Shown: positions 22,061 to 34,080 of the stretch, piece after piece | Layout: the number at the start of each line of letters is the position of its first letter | Position numbering within the stretch: the stretch's first letter is position 1 | DNA from: Takakia lepidozioides | Taxonomy: Eukaryota > Streptophyta > Takakiopsida > Takakiales > Takakiaceae | DNA length: 64,000 bases | Direction of reading: 5' to 3' | Assembly: GCA_030704615.1 (NCBI GenBank) | Contig: CM060734.1 | Span: 58,608,042-58,672,041, forward strand | Translations under genes and position numbers: made by a program | Notes under the pieces: model-generated | The model's database searches: none | Seen by the model: the letters and a program-made list of their open reading frames with translations, nothing else | What the model was told of the DNA's origin: nothing

Positions 22061-22450
22061 TTAGTAAAAAATATTATCAATGAGGAGTGACTCTTTACTA
22101 AAAATGTTATTATATGCCTGCTTCAGGAGTGCGACAATCGCAACATCTGTCCAACGTGGGGGGAAGTAGCGCTCTGGTTTCCCACCTACATCCTCATAGC
22201 TCATAAGACACCCAAGTATAACGCCATTTTCCTCCTCAGCAAGTCGAGGCAGAGTCCCAAGTTTGTCCACCCAGCCAACTTGCACCATGTTGTCCAGGCT
22301 GACTGATGAAGGCCCCGGGAGAGCCACCGATGAAGTCAAACCCCGAAACCCTAAATCGCCCACAGCCGCAGAATCAACCATAAAGCAAGTAGCACTGAGG
22401 TTGTAGAACTCTGAGTTGGCACGCGCTTCCACCGTTTCCACGTTCGTCAA
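22061..22450 (-). CDS. Hypothetical open frame, function unknown
   Basis: An open frame of about 129 codons containing SEFYNLSATCFMVDSAAVGD, WVDKLGTLPRLAEEENGVIL and GKPERYFPPRWTDVAIVALL. Composition looks protein-like rather than random, and the frame lies directly downstream of a motif-dense promoter-like region (22451-22620). No ATG is seen at the beginning, so it may be an internal exon or a transposon fragment. I do not recognise the family. Confidence 0.3.
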   Translation of the reverse strand: MTNVETVEARANSEFYNLSATCFMVDSAAVGDLGFRGLTSSVALPGPSSVSLDNMVQVGWVDKLGTLPRLAEEENGVILGCLMSYEDVGGKPERYFPPRWTDVAIVALLKQAYNNIFSKESLLIDNIFY

Positions 22451-22620
22451 CGACGCAATGGCGTGAGCCTTGCACGTGAGCGTGTGAGCGTACGCTCACG
22501 CAGAAGTGACGTGGCATGAGCGTGATGTCAGCAGGCTGATATGGCGACAAATGCTAACGTGGCACTGCACCGTCAGCTACCACGTCAGCATGGACATGCG
22601 CCGCCTATAACCGAGGATGG
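22451..22620 (-). promoter_or_regulatory. Promoter-like module: ACGT motifs, 16-bp palindrome and TATA-like site
   Basis: Contains the perfect palindrome GTGAGCGTACGCTCAC (22484-22499). It also has several ACGT-core sites for bZIP factors (GTGACGTGGC, TAACGTGGCA, ACCACGTCAG) and CCTATAACC near 22606. A similar assembly, also with a GTGAGCG palindrome, is at 37.5 kb. On the minus strand it precedes the hypothetical frame ending at 22061. Confidence 0.4.
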
Positions 22621-23178
22621 TCCTATGACCATGGTATTAATGCAGGGAATCCTTGGCTGAATACAATCAAGACTACCATGAGGCCTACAATTGTAGCACC
22701 CAACATTGTGCAATTACAATTGTTTGTTTCACTTTTACAATTACAAGGACGAGAAAATATCCTCACAAAGTGTGCGCCATAGAGGCTGCCACGGGAAGAC
22801 CTTGCTCCCTCCCCAAATAACAATGAGAGTTAGGATCATCTTCCAAAGATGATTGCAATGCATAGCGACAGCAAAACATGTAGACTTCGAAATGTGCAAT
22901 GATGCATGTGTTTTTAAAAGTTGTCACTCAGAGCTCACTCAGTATAGTTGGAAGCATAATGGAAGGATAAGGGATGTCATATCATTGCACCGCCGACGAT
23001 GTTGCAAACGAATTGATTTGAATTGAATTTCCATGACAATGTTGCAAATTACACATTTCATAGCATGGTCGTCCACATACCACATTGCATACTCACAATC
23101 CATAAAAAACACATTTCAGATTGCAGATTCCATATTGAACATTCACCACATTCGAGATAGACGAAGTGATAGTTGATG
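22621..23178. other. No recognised gene
   Basis: Spacer between the promoter-like module and the Mutator-like transposase. No terminal inverted repeat was recognised by eye. Confidence 0.4.
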
Positions 23179-26100
23179 CTACCGATGTGTTGTATCCCGC
23201 TGCAATAGAGTATCCACCTCGTTGAAACTCAGAGTGGCCTGGTGAACGAAGTTGTCACATTTGGGATCGCAAACCATCCTCTTCAAAAATATGAAATACA
23301 AATGTTTACAGGGTATGAATTTACCTCTCTTGCCCAAACTAGTTGATAGCATATTCACAAAATCAGGACATGTGCACTTGGGGAAATTGGAAACCATGAT
23401 GTCGTAGGCCCTGTCATGAACAGCAGATGTCGAAGTGATCATTGTGTACACCCGACCATATCCTGGATCGGGCACTTCCGTGGTGCTTGCAACACGAGCT
23501 TGGAGCATTCTTGCAGACTCCACTTTGCCAAAGTGTTCAGCGGTTGGAGGGAAACGCCGAACCAGCTTTCCATCTCATTTGGTTGGCCACAAGTGAGGAT
23601 TTGCCAGATGGACCCGAGAGAACGCAGAAGTAGAAGCACATGCATGCAGTTGGGGTTGTCTCGCACCTGCCTCCTCCAGCATTGCAATCTCCTGACTTGT
23701 GAGATGTGTTCCCACCTTGACGGGCCAAACGGTTGGAGGAGCTGGCTTCATCACCACGGAAGGTGCACAGTTCCATGCACACATCTACCACAATCGTCTG
23801 CGCAGAACCAGAACTTATGGTTCTTGGCTTCTGGTTGGCCGTATGGACGCATCAAACCCGTGAAAGTCGGAGCAGGAGTCCGGGCACCGCCTCTGGATAT
23901 AGATGAAGTGCACTTTTCAAAATTAGTTGCCCTGATCGTTGTACATTTCACACGAGACCCTGCACTTGTGCGTTCTATGTGCCAAACGTGGTCGGGGCAT
24001 GCGGACTCCAGCACATCAAGGGGGTAGTTTCTCTCCTGCACCATTTCAGTGGTACTGTTTGATGCTAGAGCCTGCCGTCGTATCGGAGGTTTCTCCAGAA
24101 TGGAGGTTTTGGACATGGATTTGTCATGCAGGGGAACACGAGGTTTCGAGAAGTTATCACGGTCTGCCCTGTGCGAATCGGAATCCGAACCAGGTGGGGT
24201 ATTCAATTTCCTCTTACATGAGCCGAATCTTTCCTCCCCTTCAAGATGTGGAACTCTAGAAACAAGTGGCGTTCCCTGGGCATACATGCTCACCGCCCGT
24301 GCTATCTTGCTTGGATCCCCAGATCTGCTTGCAGCACGCAACATCAACTCCAGTTTGTCCGGACCCTTGCCACCAACCCCACCTCGCAAGAAATCACGGT
24401 ATCTGGTTTGTTGTTGCAAGGCACATATCAGATCATCTGTTGTTGCCACATACAAATCCTGACCTTGTTTCCCAGACTGTTGCAACCATACGTTGTGCAC
24501 AGTCTCTGCCAAATTGCAAGATGGCATGTCCGCCATTTCCTCAATGGACATGTTCTGCAAAGTGGAAAACCACACTTCAGAACAGTGCACAGGGAACAAC
24601 ATAAAGAAAGCAAGGAGAACAAAATTTGGAAAGTAAAGGTATGAATAAAGCAAGCAATAGAAGCCTCGCACCATTGTTATGGCTGCTCCCTACTGTCTGT
24701 ACCGGAAGTGCCAAAACGCCAGCCAATCTTCCAATGCTCTCATACTCTCAAGAGATGCAGCTCCAAAAGAGAACCACCAGGCACGAATTGTCTGGAACAA
24801 AGTGTCCGCCTCCTTCATTGTTCTAGTATCTTTGTACTATTTGCATAATTTACGGTGTTGTGTTTGCATCTCTGGTTTGATGTCCGACTTTGTATGTTTC
24901 TCCAGAGATTGTGTCCAATGGAATAGACATGTACGCTCTCTTCCCGACATTGGCACTTTTGGGTCGTCTGATCCGAAGACAATTCGAACAGCATTGAAAT
25001 TCGCCTGAGCACCATCTGCCATGAAACCAGCGAATTTTGGAGATAACACCCCATGGCAACCCATAACACATATCAGGGAATTCCACATGAGCTTCTGGGA
25101 TTCCGTATCCTCGGATTGCGTGTCACAAACTGCAATTGTCATAACTCGTTGGTACACTGGATCGTAGACATGACAAGCCATTGTCGTCCAATCTTTCACT
25201 CGTTTCACATGATCAAACATAAGAAAACAATTATGCAGGTCCCCAGTCTTCTGCATCCGCTTCACGAGGCTAACCCCACTGCCCTCCCCAGCAGTCGACA
25301 TTTTGAAAAGAAATAGTTTGATGGCACCTTGACCTGGGAAAACATTGTCCTGGATGTAATCGTACATGCACAGTCGTTTCAATTCCAAAATGTTGTCTAT
25401 GTAGTCTCTGATCCCAGAGCCCATTCTCAATGCATTGATCTGATGCCGAATGTTAAGTGAACTCAAAGTGGAGAAATGATCCATGACAATGTCCAATGCT
25501 GGACCATCAAGTTTAGTCCCCACAAAATCTCTTTCACTCAAAATATGGCTTTCCAAGAAGGACTTGCTTGCGCCAAGAGCAATTGCAGATGTTGTTGCGG
25601 ATGGGTTTATCTCGTATTCTTGTTTAATCAACCTCGATACTGTCTCAACACTCTCCCTGTAATCCCCCTTCGAGACAGGATGGTTATGGAAACCAAAATG
25701 CACACAAGCTCTTGTCATTGTTTTCAAACGATGGACAACATAGTACATTCCTTCTCCACACAGCGTCAGGCAGGATGGTACAAGTTTGCAGAATTTGCAA
25801 ACGAAAGTGGTTGCCGGTGAAGGAGCAGTCCCAGGCTTAAATGGATTTTCCACGAGACCCTCCCACTCGCTTTGATTATGAACCCCAGACTGAAGAAAGT
25901 GTCTGCAATTCAAATTATCACACCTAAGGTGTCCATTGCAAACTGTTCTCCTGAAAACAAGCTTGTCTTCATTTTGAATTTTGGATGTTTTTGTTCTGGA
26001 CCATGGGTGCCCGTCGTGTTTCTTTGTATATTTCGTGCATCATGCTTGTTATACCTCCAATCTTGCGGAGGAGGAGGCAGCTCGAATAGGATATCCCCAT

Positions 26101-26664
26101 CAAAAGTCTCTGGCAGGAACTTCACTAGCACCTACTTCAAAGATTCCCAATCAATTCTGCCATTCCTCCCATCGCCCGTAGTTTTGGAATGACACTACAA
26201 ATCTCTTCTTCATCCGCTTCCACAACTACAGTACAAAGGACTAGAGTTGGAATTTCACTTATGTCATCATCGGACGAATCCGAAAGCTCAACGATGGGAG
26301 TGGAGGACGTCTGTTCTTTTTTCACCACCACCTCTCTTTTGTCTTCAACGACTGAAGCAGCAGTCCCGGGCGTCACATATGATCCAAGGGACTTTCGCCA
26401 AGGCTCTCCAAGTACTCTGTATCTACCAGGGCGCACTCTCCACTGGCTGACATGAGCCGTCTCATCACGGTTTTGGAAAGAGTATTTCAACAACTTCCCG
26501 TCCAAATCGTACACCTCTTTCTCCAAGAAGATGGAGCCATTCTGAAGCTCAAACCGGGTAGCCAAGACATGTTCCAATACAATTGCAAATCCATTGTCAA
26601 GGGCTTCTTTGGAGAAAGGCAATGGTTTGTCGTCAGAAAAGAACTCTGCTTCGGAGGAAGCCAT
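23179..26664 (-). pseudogene. Mutator-like (MULE) transposase pseudogene with zinc finger, DDE core and SWIM finger
   Basis: Domain order on the minus strand: an N-terminal region starting MASSEAEFFSDDKPLPFSKE (ATG at 26664, though the frame is open to 26832); an acidic linker; a Cys/His finger (CDNLNCRHFLQS, FVCKFCKLVPSC, HFGFHNHPV); a DDE-type core (CHVYDPVYQRVMTIAVCDTQ with candidate Asp, then GFMADGAQANFNAVRIV and RERTCLFHWTQSLEKHTK); a long linker; and a SWIM finger at 23179-23523 (CTCPDF..CKH). This is the usual MULE layout. Breaks: a frameshift near 26150, UAG at 26132-26134, a frame change near 25915, UAG at 24837-24839 (LCK*YKDTRTMKEADTL) and UAG at 24691-24693 (FRYRQ*GAAIT), plus frame changes near 23750 and 23550. 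About 24555-24670 may be an intron. No terminal inverted repeats were found. Confidence 0.8.
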
Positions 26665-26832
26665 GTTACGTCCCCGAGCGGGGGTTCTCTTTCCTGAGTT
26701 GATCCTTCGCGAAATCAGATGATTCAGCTTTGCACCACACTGGGTGCACATGAAATGAGGCGGAAGCACCCGTTCCTTGAAGATTGTGCATATTCTGATA
26801 TTCCATCTAATCGCCTGCGAAGTTCCTGACAA

Positions 26833-28980
26833 TCCGCCGTCAAATTAACGTATGTGACCTGCAATCTGCATTGTCTTCTGAGCAATGCCGACAGATGATC
26901 CATCAAGTTATGGGGGTCGCCCCAAAAGAATAAAAACCCGCCGACTTCCTTGAAGACAGCCTGAGGATCCCATGCAGGGATGATGGGAAGAGAATTGAAG
27001 TACTTAGATCATTTGTCAGGCCATGACTAGTTTCACTATGTCTGATCATGTTGATGCTTTCAAGATTATGCATGAAATGGCCCAGAACTCTCCACGTACG
27101 CATATTCCGTGAAATCCTTAGTAGGCCTCATGCTAACTACTTTGAGAATCCTCATCCATGACAATGTACGGTGATATTAATGAAGCCATCACAAAAGAGA
27201 CACATGTCCATTTTATGTTTGCACACGCCAACAACCCAAAACAGCCGAGTAAAGGAACAGTTGTCCCAATTAGGTTACGCTATTTTCACTGAAAACGTAC
27301 ATTCAAGTATCGGACACGCAAGAGGGAATCCAACGGTTCCAGGGACACTCCCAAAACGATGGAACCGCGCAAGAAAACGAGTCTGTTCATCTTTCTTGTT
27401 TCTGCACTTAGAGGAAGAGAGGCAGTCAAGCTAGAGAGGGTTCCTTGTTCGATTCGGAAGATAAGGAAGTCATTGTATTTTACATCGCTTAGAGAGAGGC
27501 TAAGATCAAGAGAGCAAATGACGAGGCGTCGCATGCAAGATGGTGCAGCGCTTAGGCAGCATGTGAACTTGGAGACAGGTCAAGCAGAAGAGCATGTGGG
27601 AAGTGAGAGTGAGGTCGCCGCAGTCGTAGCAACGGCTGGAGAAGTGCGCGTAGGTAACCAGACAGTGCCAGCCGAGTTCATGCCCAAAGACAAGAGAGCA
27701 GGGGGAGGAGCAGTGGACGCCATACAGGGAGGAAGTCTGCAAACCTACATCGGATAGAAATGGTGAGCACTCCATATCCACGTACTACCGTTTTCATTAG
27801 TCTTGGTGTTCTCCCTTCCAAGTGGAATTCAATAACATGGTTTATCTTGTGTTCAGACCGATGAAAAAGGGAAGAGGAAAGCAGAAGAGGGCGATCCGAG
27901 CGATGCAGCCAAAGCAAACTAGGGCCTGGAAAACAGATGTGTGTCTCTCACACAAGCCATCATAAACCCGGCTGTCACAACAAAGCAGAGGTCTTCCACT
28001 GGCTGGGCCGAAATAGCCCATCGTAGAAATTATTACACTTGTTCTTCATAAATAAAGTAAGGAAAGAGGTAGGATCAAGAAAAACCATAGAGTAGTTTAG
28101 TTTTTCAACATTTTAAGATGAGTCCATGGCAGGCGATTCCTTCCCCAGCTCTGCAACCCACTTGGCATCCAGCAGCACCTAGACATCAGTATATTAAGTG
28201 GAAGCCCTCACTTGTGCCCGTCCCAAAAACAACCACAACGCATTGTGAGTTAGTGAGGATGCACGAGGTGAGTAGCAAGCTTCCACACTTGCTATCAAGG
28301 TCAAATACACTTGAATCTAAGCGCAGAGAATGCCAAAGAAAGTAGGGAAGCAAGACAAATGGAAAAAGAACATTTTTGACTGTTTGGGGGATGGTCGTCA
28401 TCTCTCCACAAGCCCAACCGTGCAGGGAGGTCTTCGCCAACACCACAACACTGCTACCTTAACCAAAGCAAAGTCTTGCCAAGCACAAGAAAAAAGAGCT
28501 TTGTCTCAAAAGGTAGGGTTTATAAAGGGAGGGAGAGAAAGACTTCCTTGTTCCACCAAGACGCCGCCATTCATCAAAGATCTAGAGGAGGGCTCCTAGG
28601 GAAACTTCACAAGCATGCAGGTGGTACCTCCGCCATCACTGCCGTGGTTCCCTTGTGCAGCAAAAAAACAGACAAATGAGACAGTGAATCTTCCCTCATT
28701 TCTAAGCCACCACCATTGCCTTAATGAGCCTGCATAGGCGGCGCTCACAAGAGCCATAAACACTCAGGGATTGGCAGCTCATGGTATCTGCAGCACGAGC
28801 ACCATCGCTCCCTCCAAGCCGCCATCGCACGCACTCTCGCAGCGCAAAAAGAAAGACATTAGGGTTGCCCAGGGTTTTCCCTATCTAGCTCGTCATTCAT
28901 CCTTCTTAGGATGAAAAACATCCGCCAGCCTGTACGCCTGACGGACGTTGTCCGTTTCTCATTCGCGGAAGATGAAAAAC
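26833..28980. other. About 2.1 kb without a recognised gene
   Basis: Several modest frames exist. One at 27359-27757 on the plus strand includes LRQHVNLETGQAEEHVGSES, and another is at 28118-28345. None shows a known domain, and none has convincing splice context. The region is less AT-rich than 8-14 kb and might contain exons of an unidentified gene. Confidence 0.35.
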
Positions 28981-28981
28981 A

Positions 28982-29395
28982 TTGTGTGTTCATCCTCTCT
29001 TGAACTCGACGGATGCAGTCCGATCATCGCTTTTCTCACATCTGGGGACCATCAGTAAAGAGGGAGAAGTGCGTTTGAGACAACTTACGGATCCTTTCGC
29101 CTTCTTCAACTACCTTATGGTAGTTGGAAACAAAATGAGAGGCTGCAAGGAACTGTTTGCTGCAGCTACTCGGGTACCCATGTTGGTAAAATGCCCCTGT
29201 TATGTTCCAACCCGGATGGCTTTGTTAGCTAGATGCTTAGGCCAGGGTATGGTGAAGATTCTGCCTGTGGCTATTCGGCTGACACTGAAATATGGCAGCA
29301 ATATAACTGGTAACTGGTTTTTGAGGCAGTCGGGGTTAAGTGGAAATATCCCCTGGACATGGTGTAATGACATGGTCAAACGTGGAATGATGTGA
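28982..29395 (+). CDS. Hypothetical open frame, function unknown
   Basis: A 137-codon frame with LTDPFAFFNYLMVVGNKMRG, RMALLARCLGQGMVKILPVA and GNWFLRQSGLSGNIPW. Composition is protein-like, but no family is recognised. It lies upstream of a LINE C-terminal remnant in the same orientation and could be part of the same old retroelement. Confidence 0.28.
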   Translation: MCVHPLLNSTDAVRSSLFSHLGTISKEGEVRLRQLTDPFAFFNYLMVVGNKMRGCKELFAAATRVPMLVKCPCYVPTRMALLARCLGQGMVKILPVAIRLTLKYGSNITGNWFLRQSGLSGNIPWTWCNDMVKRGMM

Positions 29396-30046
29396 ATAGG
29401 GTGTACTGACAGTGTCATATACTGTCACAGAATGTGTATGCAGTCCTTTATTTTTACCTTGTTGTGTCATGAACTTTGATTTTCAGCTGTAGCAAGAAAT
29501 AAAGGTATAGCGTATTCTGGAAAACTTACCAGATATATCCACCTCCCCTGTGGGGGCAAGCTGTGTTGCAGACCAGTCTAAGCAAATACTGGTAGGGCAA
29601 GGTATTTAAATATGTGATATCCAAGTGTTCTTTTTGTTTTTTTTAAAAAAAAACCCTCCATGACACCCATGGGGTTTCTGTAAGTATGCTTGTATGCTTG
29701 CGGTCAATAAATCTGTATGACCATGTGACCTGCACCACATCAAGGCTAAAATATGGCCAAGTACCCGCCATCCCACCCAGACCTCTGAATGTGTATCATG
29801 ATCATGAATGATGGTCAATCGGCATCAGTGGCATACTCTTTGGGTTATGAATAATACCGATGTGAGCACATTACTGTGCATGGATGTAATTTTGGATTTT
29901 CTAAGCTTGATGATTGATGGATGGTGCCACTGTTAAGTGGCTGATATGTCTGATTATTTCTTATTCGTGACAACAACCCTAGGGGTCCTGTCTTTGTCTT
30001 GACATGACAAAAAATATCTTCCCTCTCTTCTGTGCTGCTCTCTCTT
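29396..30046. other. No recognised gene
   Basis: Contains a T8/A9 run at 29636-29653 and no coding signature. Confidence 0.4.
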
Positions 30047-30600
30047 AAGCTCCAGACGAGATAAATTCAAGGTCAGATGGTGGGTTCAGCTGCAACATAT
30101 GTCCAATACCAGATATCCTAAGTTAATCGACTCTATATCTTGGAAACAAGACAGCCCTGTCAAACAGGGTAAGCCCTGGGAGAAGAGAGTAGAAGAGATT
30201 CTCAAGGATCTGAATCTGGACCCGCAAGTCTTGACCTTGCTGGATAAACCTGACTTAGAGAGTGTAGTGTCCAGCCATGTCTATTACCAGAAAATTGTCC
30301 GATGAAAATGAAGTTAGGAAGAAAACTTCCCTGAACCTGTTTCCAGTCTGTGACATGGGGGATAACATCATGGATGCACTCAAGGGTCTATCTCACTCTT
30401 GGCATCAGATTGAAATTTAAACTCAGGGCAAGAAGACTACCTTTGAACAGTAAACAAAAGCAGAGAGAAAGGGAGAGTGCAATTGCCCGTTGTGTGGGCA
30501 ATCTGAAGACAATATTCATTTTCTGATGTCCGGGGTTCTCTCTCCAAAGAGACGCTTTCTTCAAATCTATCAAGGGAATTGTGCATGTACCTCTGTTTAC
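30047..30600 (+). pseudogene. LINE C-terminal remnant
   Basis: A plus-strand frame (SSRRDKFKVRWWVQLQHMS, LIDSISWKQDSPVKQGKPWE, EEILKDLNLDPQVL) stops at 30303. A second frame beyond it carries a zinc-type motif CNCPLCGQSEDNIHFL at about 30478-30525, as in post-RT regions of LINEs. Stops separate the two. The first 55 bases are shared with 1678-1735. Confidence 0.55.
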
Positions 30601-30689
30601 CAACTTTAAAAGTCGCGAGGCTGAGCCAAAAGCCCAGCCCTTCTGCTCAGTAACTTCCCCCCCAACCTTTTTTTGTTTTGTTTTGTTTC

Positions 30690-30730
30690 GTCATCTCTTC
30701 CTCTCTCTCCCTCTCTCTCTCTCTCTCACT
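30690..30730 (+). repeat. CT microsatellite
   Basis: A pure or near-pure run of CTCTCTCTCTC around 30697-30728, with a second CTCTCT patch at 30950-30965. Confidence 0.8.
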
Positions 30731-31152
30731 TTTGATGTGACATACAAGTTATGGACAACTCTCGACATCTTTCCCTTGATCCCACATGACAAGACAGACC
30801 ATAGACCATCTCCCCACCCTGACCTACCTCTACTGCTGCGGCTGCTGGTGCTGGTGTTGGTGCTTCAAGCGAGCTGCTGTGGTGCTATCGCGGCTGCCAA
30901 TGGCGCGGGTCCCCGCCGCTGCAGGGTGTCTCTCCCCCGCTCACCACGACTCTCTCTCTCTCTTCAACTCGTTTAGATCGCGCCTCTGCGCGGCGTTCCT
31001 ACTACACAGGGGAGAGAGAGATCAGCCCGTGCTTAGGGCAAGAAAGCAAGAGAGAAAGTGAGGGAGGAGGCGGTGCTTACCTTGGACGTTGGAGGAGATT
31101 CGCACCCGCTGCTGAGCCCGAGGCAGTCGCAAGGCCCCAAGGTTGTCAATGA

Positions 31153-31725
31153 TCATTCCCAAGCATCAAAGTTCCTCTTTTGGATTGGGGAGAACTCTCC
31201 TGCCACATGCATGGATCGGTTCGAACCATGGCTCCCAATGTCGATTGTGGAAGAGGAATTGGAGCCAGAGCCTCCATTGGATGTTCTGGTTACGGACTTA
31301 GCATTCTCGGAGTTGGAGAAAGATTGTTGTCTCTGCCCAAACCTGCCAACTCTTTGGTAGCCCCCACATCCTCTGAAATTAGCACCCCTGCCCCAGTTGG
31401 GTCTCCCTGTTTGCTGGAAAGTGTTCCCTTCAATGCGTTGCCGTTTATAGCTATTAAACGCAGGTTTGGGGAGGCTGTCGGAGAAGGATCCAGGTTTGAT
31501 CAATCTCTCAATGAATCTGGCCCCTTTGGAGTCCGGCAGCCTATCAAGCAATTTTGCCTTGGAATTATAGGCAAAAGTTTCTGCTGCTTCCAATAGGAGC
31601 TCTCGGATCATTTGGAATGTTATCTGAGCCAGTATTACAGATCTGGCAGCCCTCATCAGCCCTGTCGACAGCCGCAGCCGGAGGGCTCGTCTACCCCCGA
31701 GGCCAGGTTCCCCCCTCTTGTCCAC
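31153..31725 (-). pseudogene. Gly/Asn/Ser-rich Gag-like fragment
   Basis: A 190-codon minus-strand frame. It contains ITFQMIRELLLEAAETFAYN, LPDSKGARFIERLIKPGSF and a Gly/Arg/Gln-rich stretch (PNWGRGANFRGCGGYQRVGR), ending in SPIQKRNFDAWE. A helical part followed by an RG-rich nucleic-acid-binding part is like Gag proteins of some retroelements, including DIRS-type ones. There is no zinc knuckle and no adjoining RT. The assignment is weak, but the frame looks like real protein. Confidence 0.35.
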
Positions 31726-33831
31726 ATCTTGGATGCGCCAGGGGCCGGCTCAGCCAGCTCTCCTATTCGGGAGGTTGTTGCTGAGCCGGATGCTCAGTTG
31801 AGCACACCCACCAAGATGGGTGAAATGTACCTTGGCAAGCACATCACCCATTCGGGGCCCCGGTATGGGCAACTTTTGGATGTCACCCCCATACCGACCC
31901 CTTCCTCCGCAGCAAAGGCTGCACTTGCCAAGGCCCAACGTCAGGTTCAAGGGCCTTTGAAAGCCTCCATTGCTAGCCCAATGTTATTGATGAGGGAGGA
32001 GGAGATGAGGAAGGCCAATGAAGTGGCTGAGATAGCAAAGCGGCTCGAAGAAGTCAAGCCGGGTGAGGGCTTCTACCTTGCTACACATTTGGGGGGGGGG
32101 GAGGAGAGGAAGAGGTATGGGCCGGTTTGGAGCGGCCTAGCTGATCAGCGATGCCACCCCCTGAGCCTGAGCGGTCAGCAAAGAAGGGCCTGGATTACGG
32201 GGCGCCGCCGGCGGCTATGCTCCACATCTGGAATCTACTTCCAGTGGTGCTCCGGAAGGGGATAGCGCGGGCACATCCGACAACAAAGACTCCTGCCACA
32301 TCGAGTGACACTGGGGGCGAGTCGGACAAGCTTGCAAAGGTACAACTGTCGCACCTTGTTCCATGTTTTATCCTTTCCTTTGCATGCATGATTTTCTTTG
32401 TTGTTTGTTTCTTTTTTGAATTTGGAAGGGTTATTTGTCTTCAGGAGGCAGCAACATGGCTGGCCTCATTGGTGCAGTCCGGTGGGGTTGCCAATGAGGG
32501 AGAGCACATGGTGTTCATGAAGGACCCGAACACCAAAGGTAAGAAGAAGAGGCCTCGACCTCCTGAGATCCCTTTTACCATCAATGAAGGGGCTGCCGAT
32601 GAGAGAGAGAGAGAGAGAGAGAAGGGAGAGGGAGAAGGAGAGAGAGGAAGTAGCAGGGAAGGGGAAGGAGATGGTCGTGGAGAAGGGGAAAGGAAAGAAG
32701 AAGAAGAAGAAGAAGAAGAAGTCCCATGGAGAGGAAGGGGTGAGTGTGCATGCGGGGGAGGGCAGTGGGGTAACAAAGGAGCAGGGGAAGGAGGCTACAA
32801 AGAAGGGAGAGGGTGGGAGGAAGAACATGGCCTTGGCAATACAAGACGTGGAGTTCGCAAAGATCGTGGTGCCACCGGTGGAGGTGAATCAACATGGTGA
32901 CCCCTGCGGTGCGTTTTGGGAGGCTATGAAGAAGTCAGCCTTCGAACTCGCAAAGAGGCGGTTCCTTTTGCACATCGAGTAGGCTGATCAGCACTTTGGC
33001 GCGAAGCGGGCATATGCCCCCTGAGTAGACCGCCGGTTTCCGGGCAATTGGAGTGACCCAGGGGTGATGGAGATGGTGGGGCGAAACTGAAGGACAGGAG
33101 GTACTGTGCCAGACAGATCATTCGGAGGGCAATGGAAAAGGGGGCCATACCCAAACCACCTTATGGAATTACACAGGTTGGCAAATCCTGAATCATTTCA
33201 CCTTCCATTTGTCGCATGTGCATTAATGAGGTGGATTCGATGCAACGTATGTGTGTAATTCCCTAATTGTTTGGGGTGGGGTGGGGTGGGGGGCGGGCAT
33301 AGGTATCGTGGGATGCACTCATTGCGGGAGAGAATGATGCCGCAAACAAGGCCAAATTTGAGCAGGCACGCAAAGCAACAATAGTCCGCCTTGACAAGCA
33401 CGAATCCACACACAAGTGGGGTGCCGATGGATCCAAGGGTTTTATCTTGCGATTTGTAAATCGTACTTCCCTATGGATTTTGTTATGTCTTCTTTCTGGC
33501 TCCATCATCGCAAAGAACTAACTTTAATTTGTGGCATGTGTAACAACGCGCGTTTGAGAGGAAGCCATCTCCGGTAGAGTACAACTACGCCAAGGAGCAT
33601 GGTTGAAAATCCCTCATAAAGAACATGGCCAACACGGAGGGGATGAGTGCACAACAGGGCACTAATATGGATGAGGTCGGGGGTCATGGCCAGGGACTGG
33701 TTGAGAGCTCTATGGGACTTAGGGAAACGCCGCCTTTTTTAGGTGCTCTGGCAAAGGGCGCGGAGTCATCAGGCTCATCGGATAGCTCTGAGTCCTCTAC
33801 TAAGGATGAGGATGAGGATGAGGATGACTAG
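31612..33831 (+). pseudogene. CACTA accessory protein (TNP1/Transposase_24-like) remnant
   Basis: Protein-like pieces on the plus strand: STPTKMGEMYLGKHITHSGP and MREEEMRKANEVAEIAKRLE (31.8-32.05 kb); MPPPEPERSAKKGLDYGAPP (32151); a read-through intron at about 32340-32443 (AAGGTACAAC to TCTTCAG); ATWLASLVQSGGVANEGEHM; a GA-rich low-complexity stretch (32600-32720); VEFAKIVVPPVEVNQHGDPC; and then VSWDALIAGENDAANKAKFE with ADGSKGF, which recalls the plant Transposase_24 (Ptta/En/Spm) domain. It ends in an acidic tail at 33831. Frame changes at a G run (32090-32100), in the GA repeat and near 32990 disable it. It lies just inside the CACTA end at 34823 and is probably that element's second gene. 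Confidence 0.48.
32600..32720 (+). repeat. GA and GAA microsatellite inside the CACTA remnant
   Basis: Runs of GAGAGAGAGAGAG at 32600-32620 and of AAGAAGAAGAAGAAG at 32696-32720. They encode Glu/Arg or Lys repeats depending on frame, and a frame change occurs here. Confidence 0.8.
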
Positions 33832-34080
33832 TCCTAGTCCATGTAGGTCCCAGGGTCAGCCTACTGAACCCTTGTGAGCTTTTCAACTCATTTCCTGTAA
33901 ATATATTTTCATCTTTCCATCTTCCATCTTATTCATGTGTCGCACAGTCCTCACCCTCGATTCATGCTTGCTCAATTGTGTACCTGCTAAATCAGAGAAA
34001 TGGAAGTTGTCATCCCCAAAAACAAAACCAGACAAAAAACAAAAACCACCCCCAATTCACCCCCAAAATCAACCCCCAAA

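Noticed and set aside
32441-32895. Three minus-strand Ser/Pro/Leu-rich frames
   Set aside because: They are antisense to the GA/GAA microsatellite and its surroundings; the plus strand carries the protein-like sequence.
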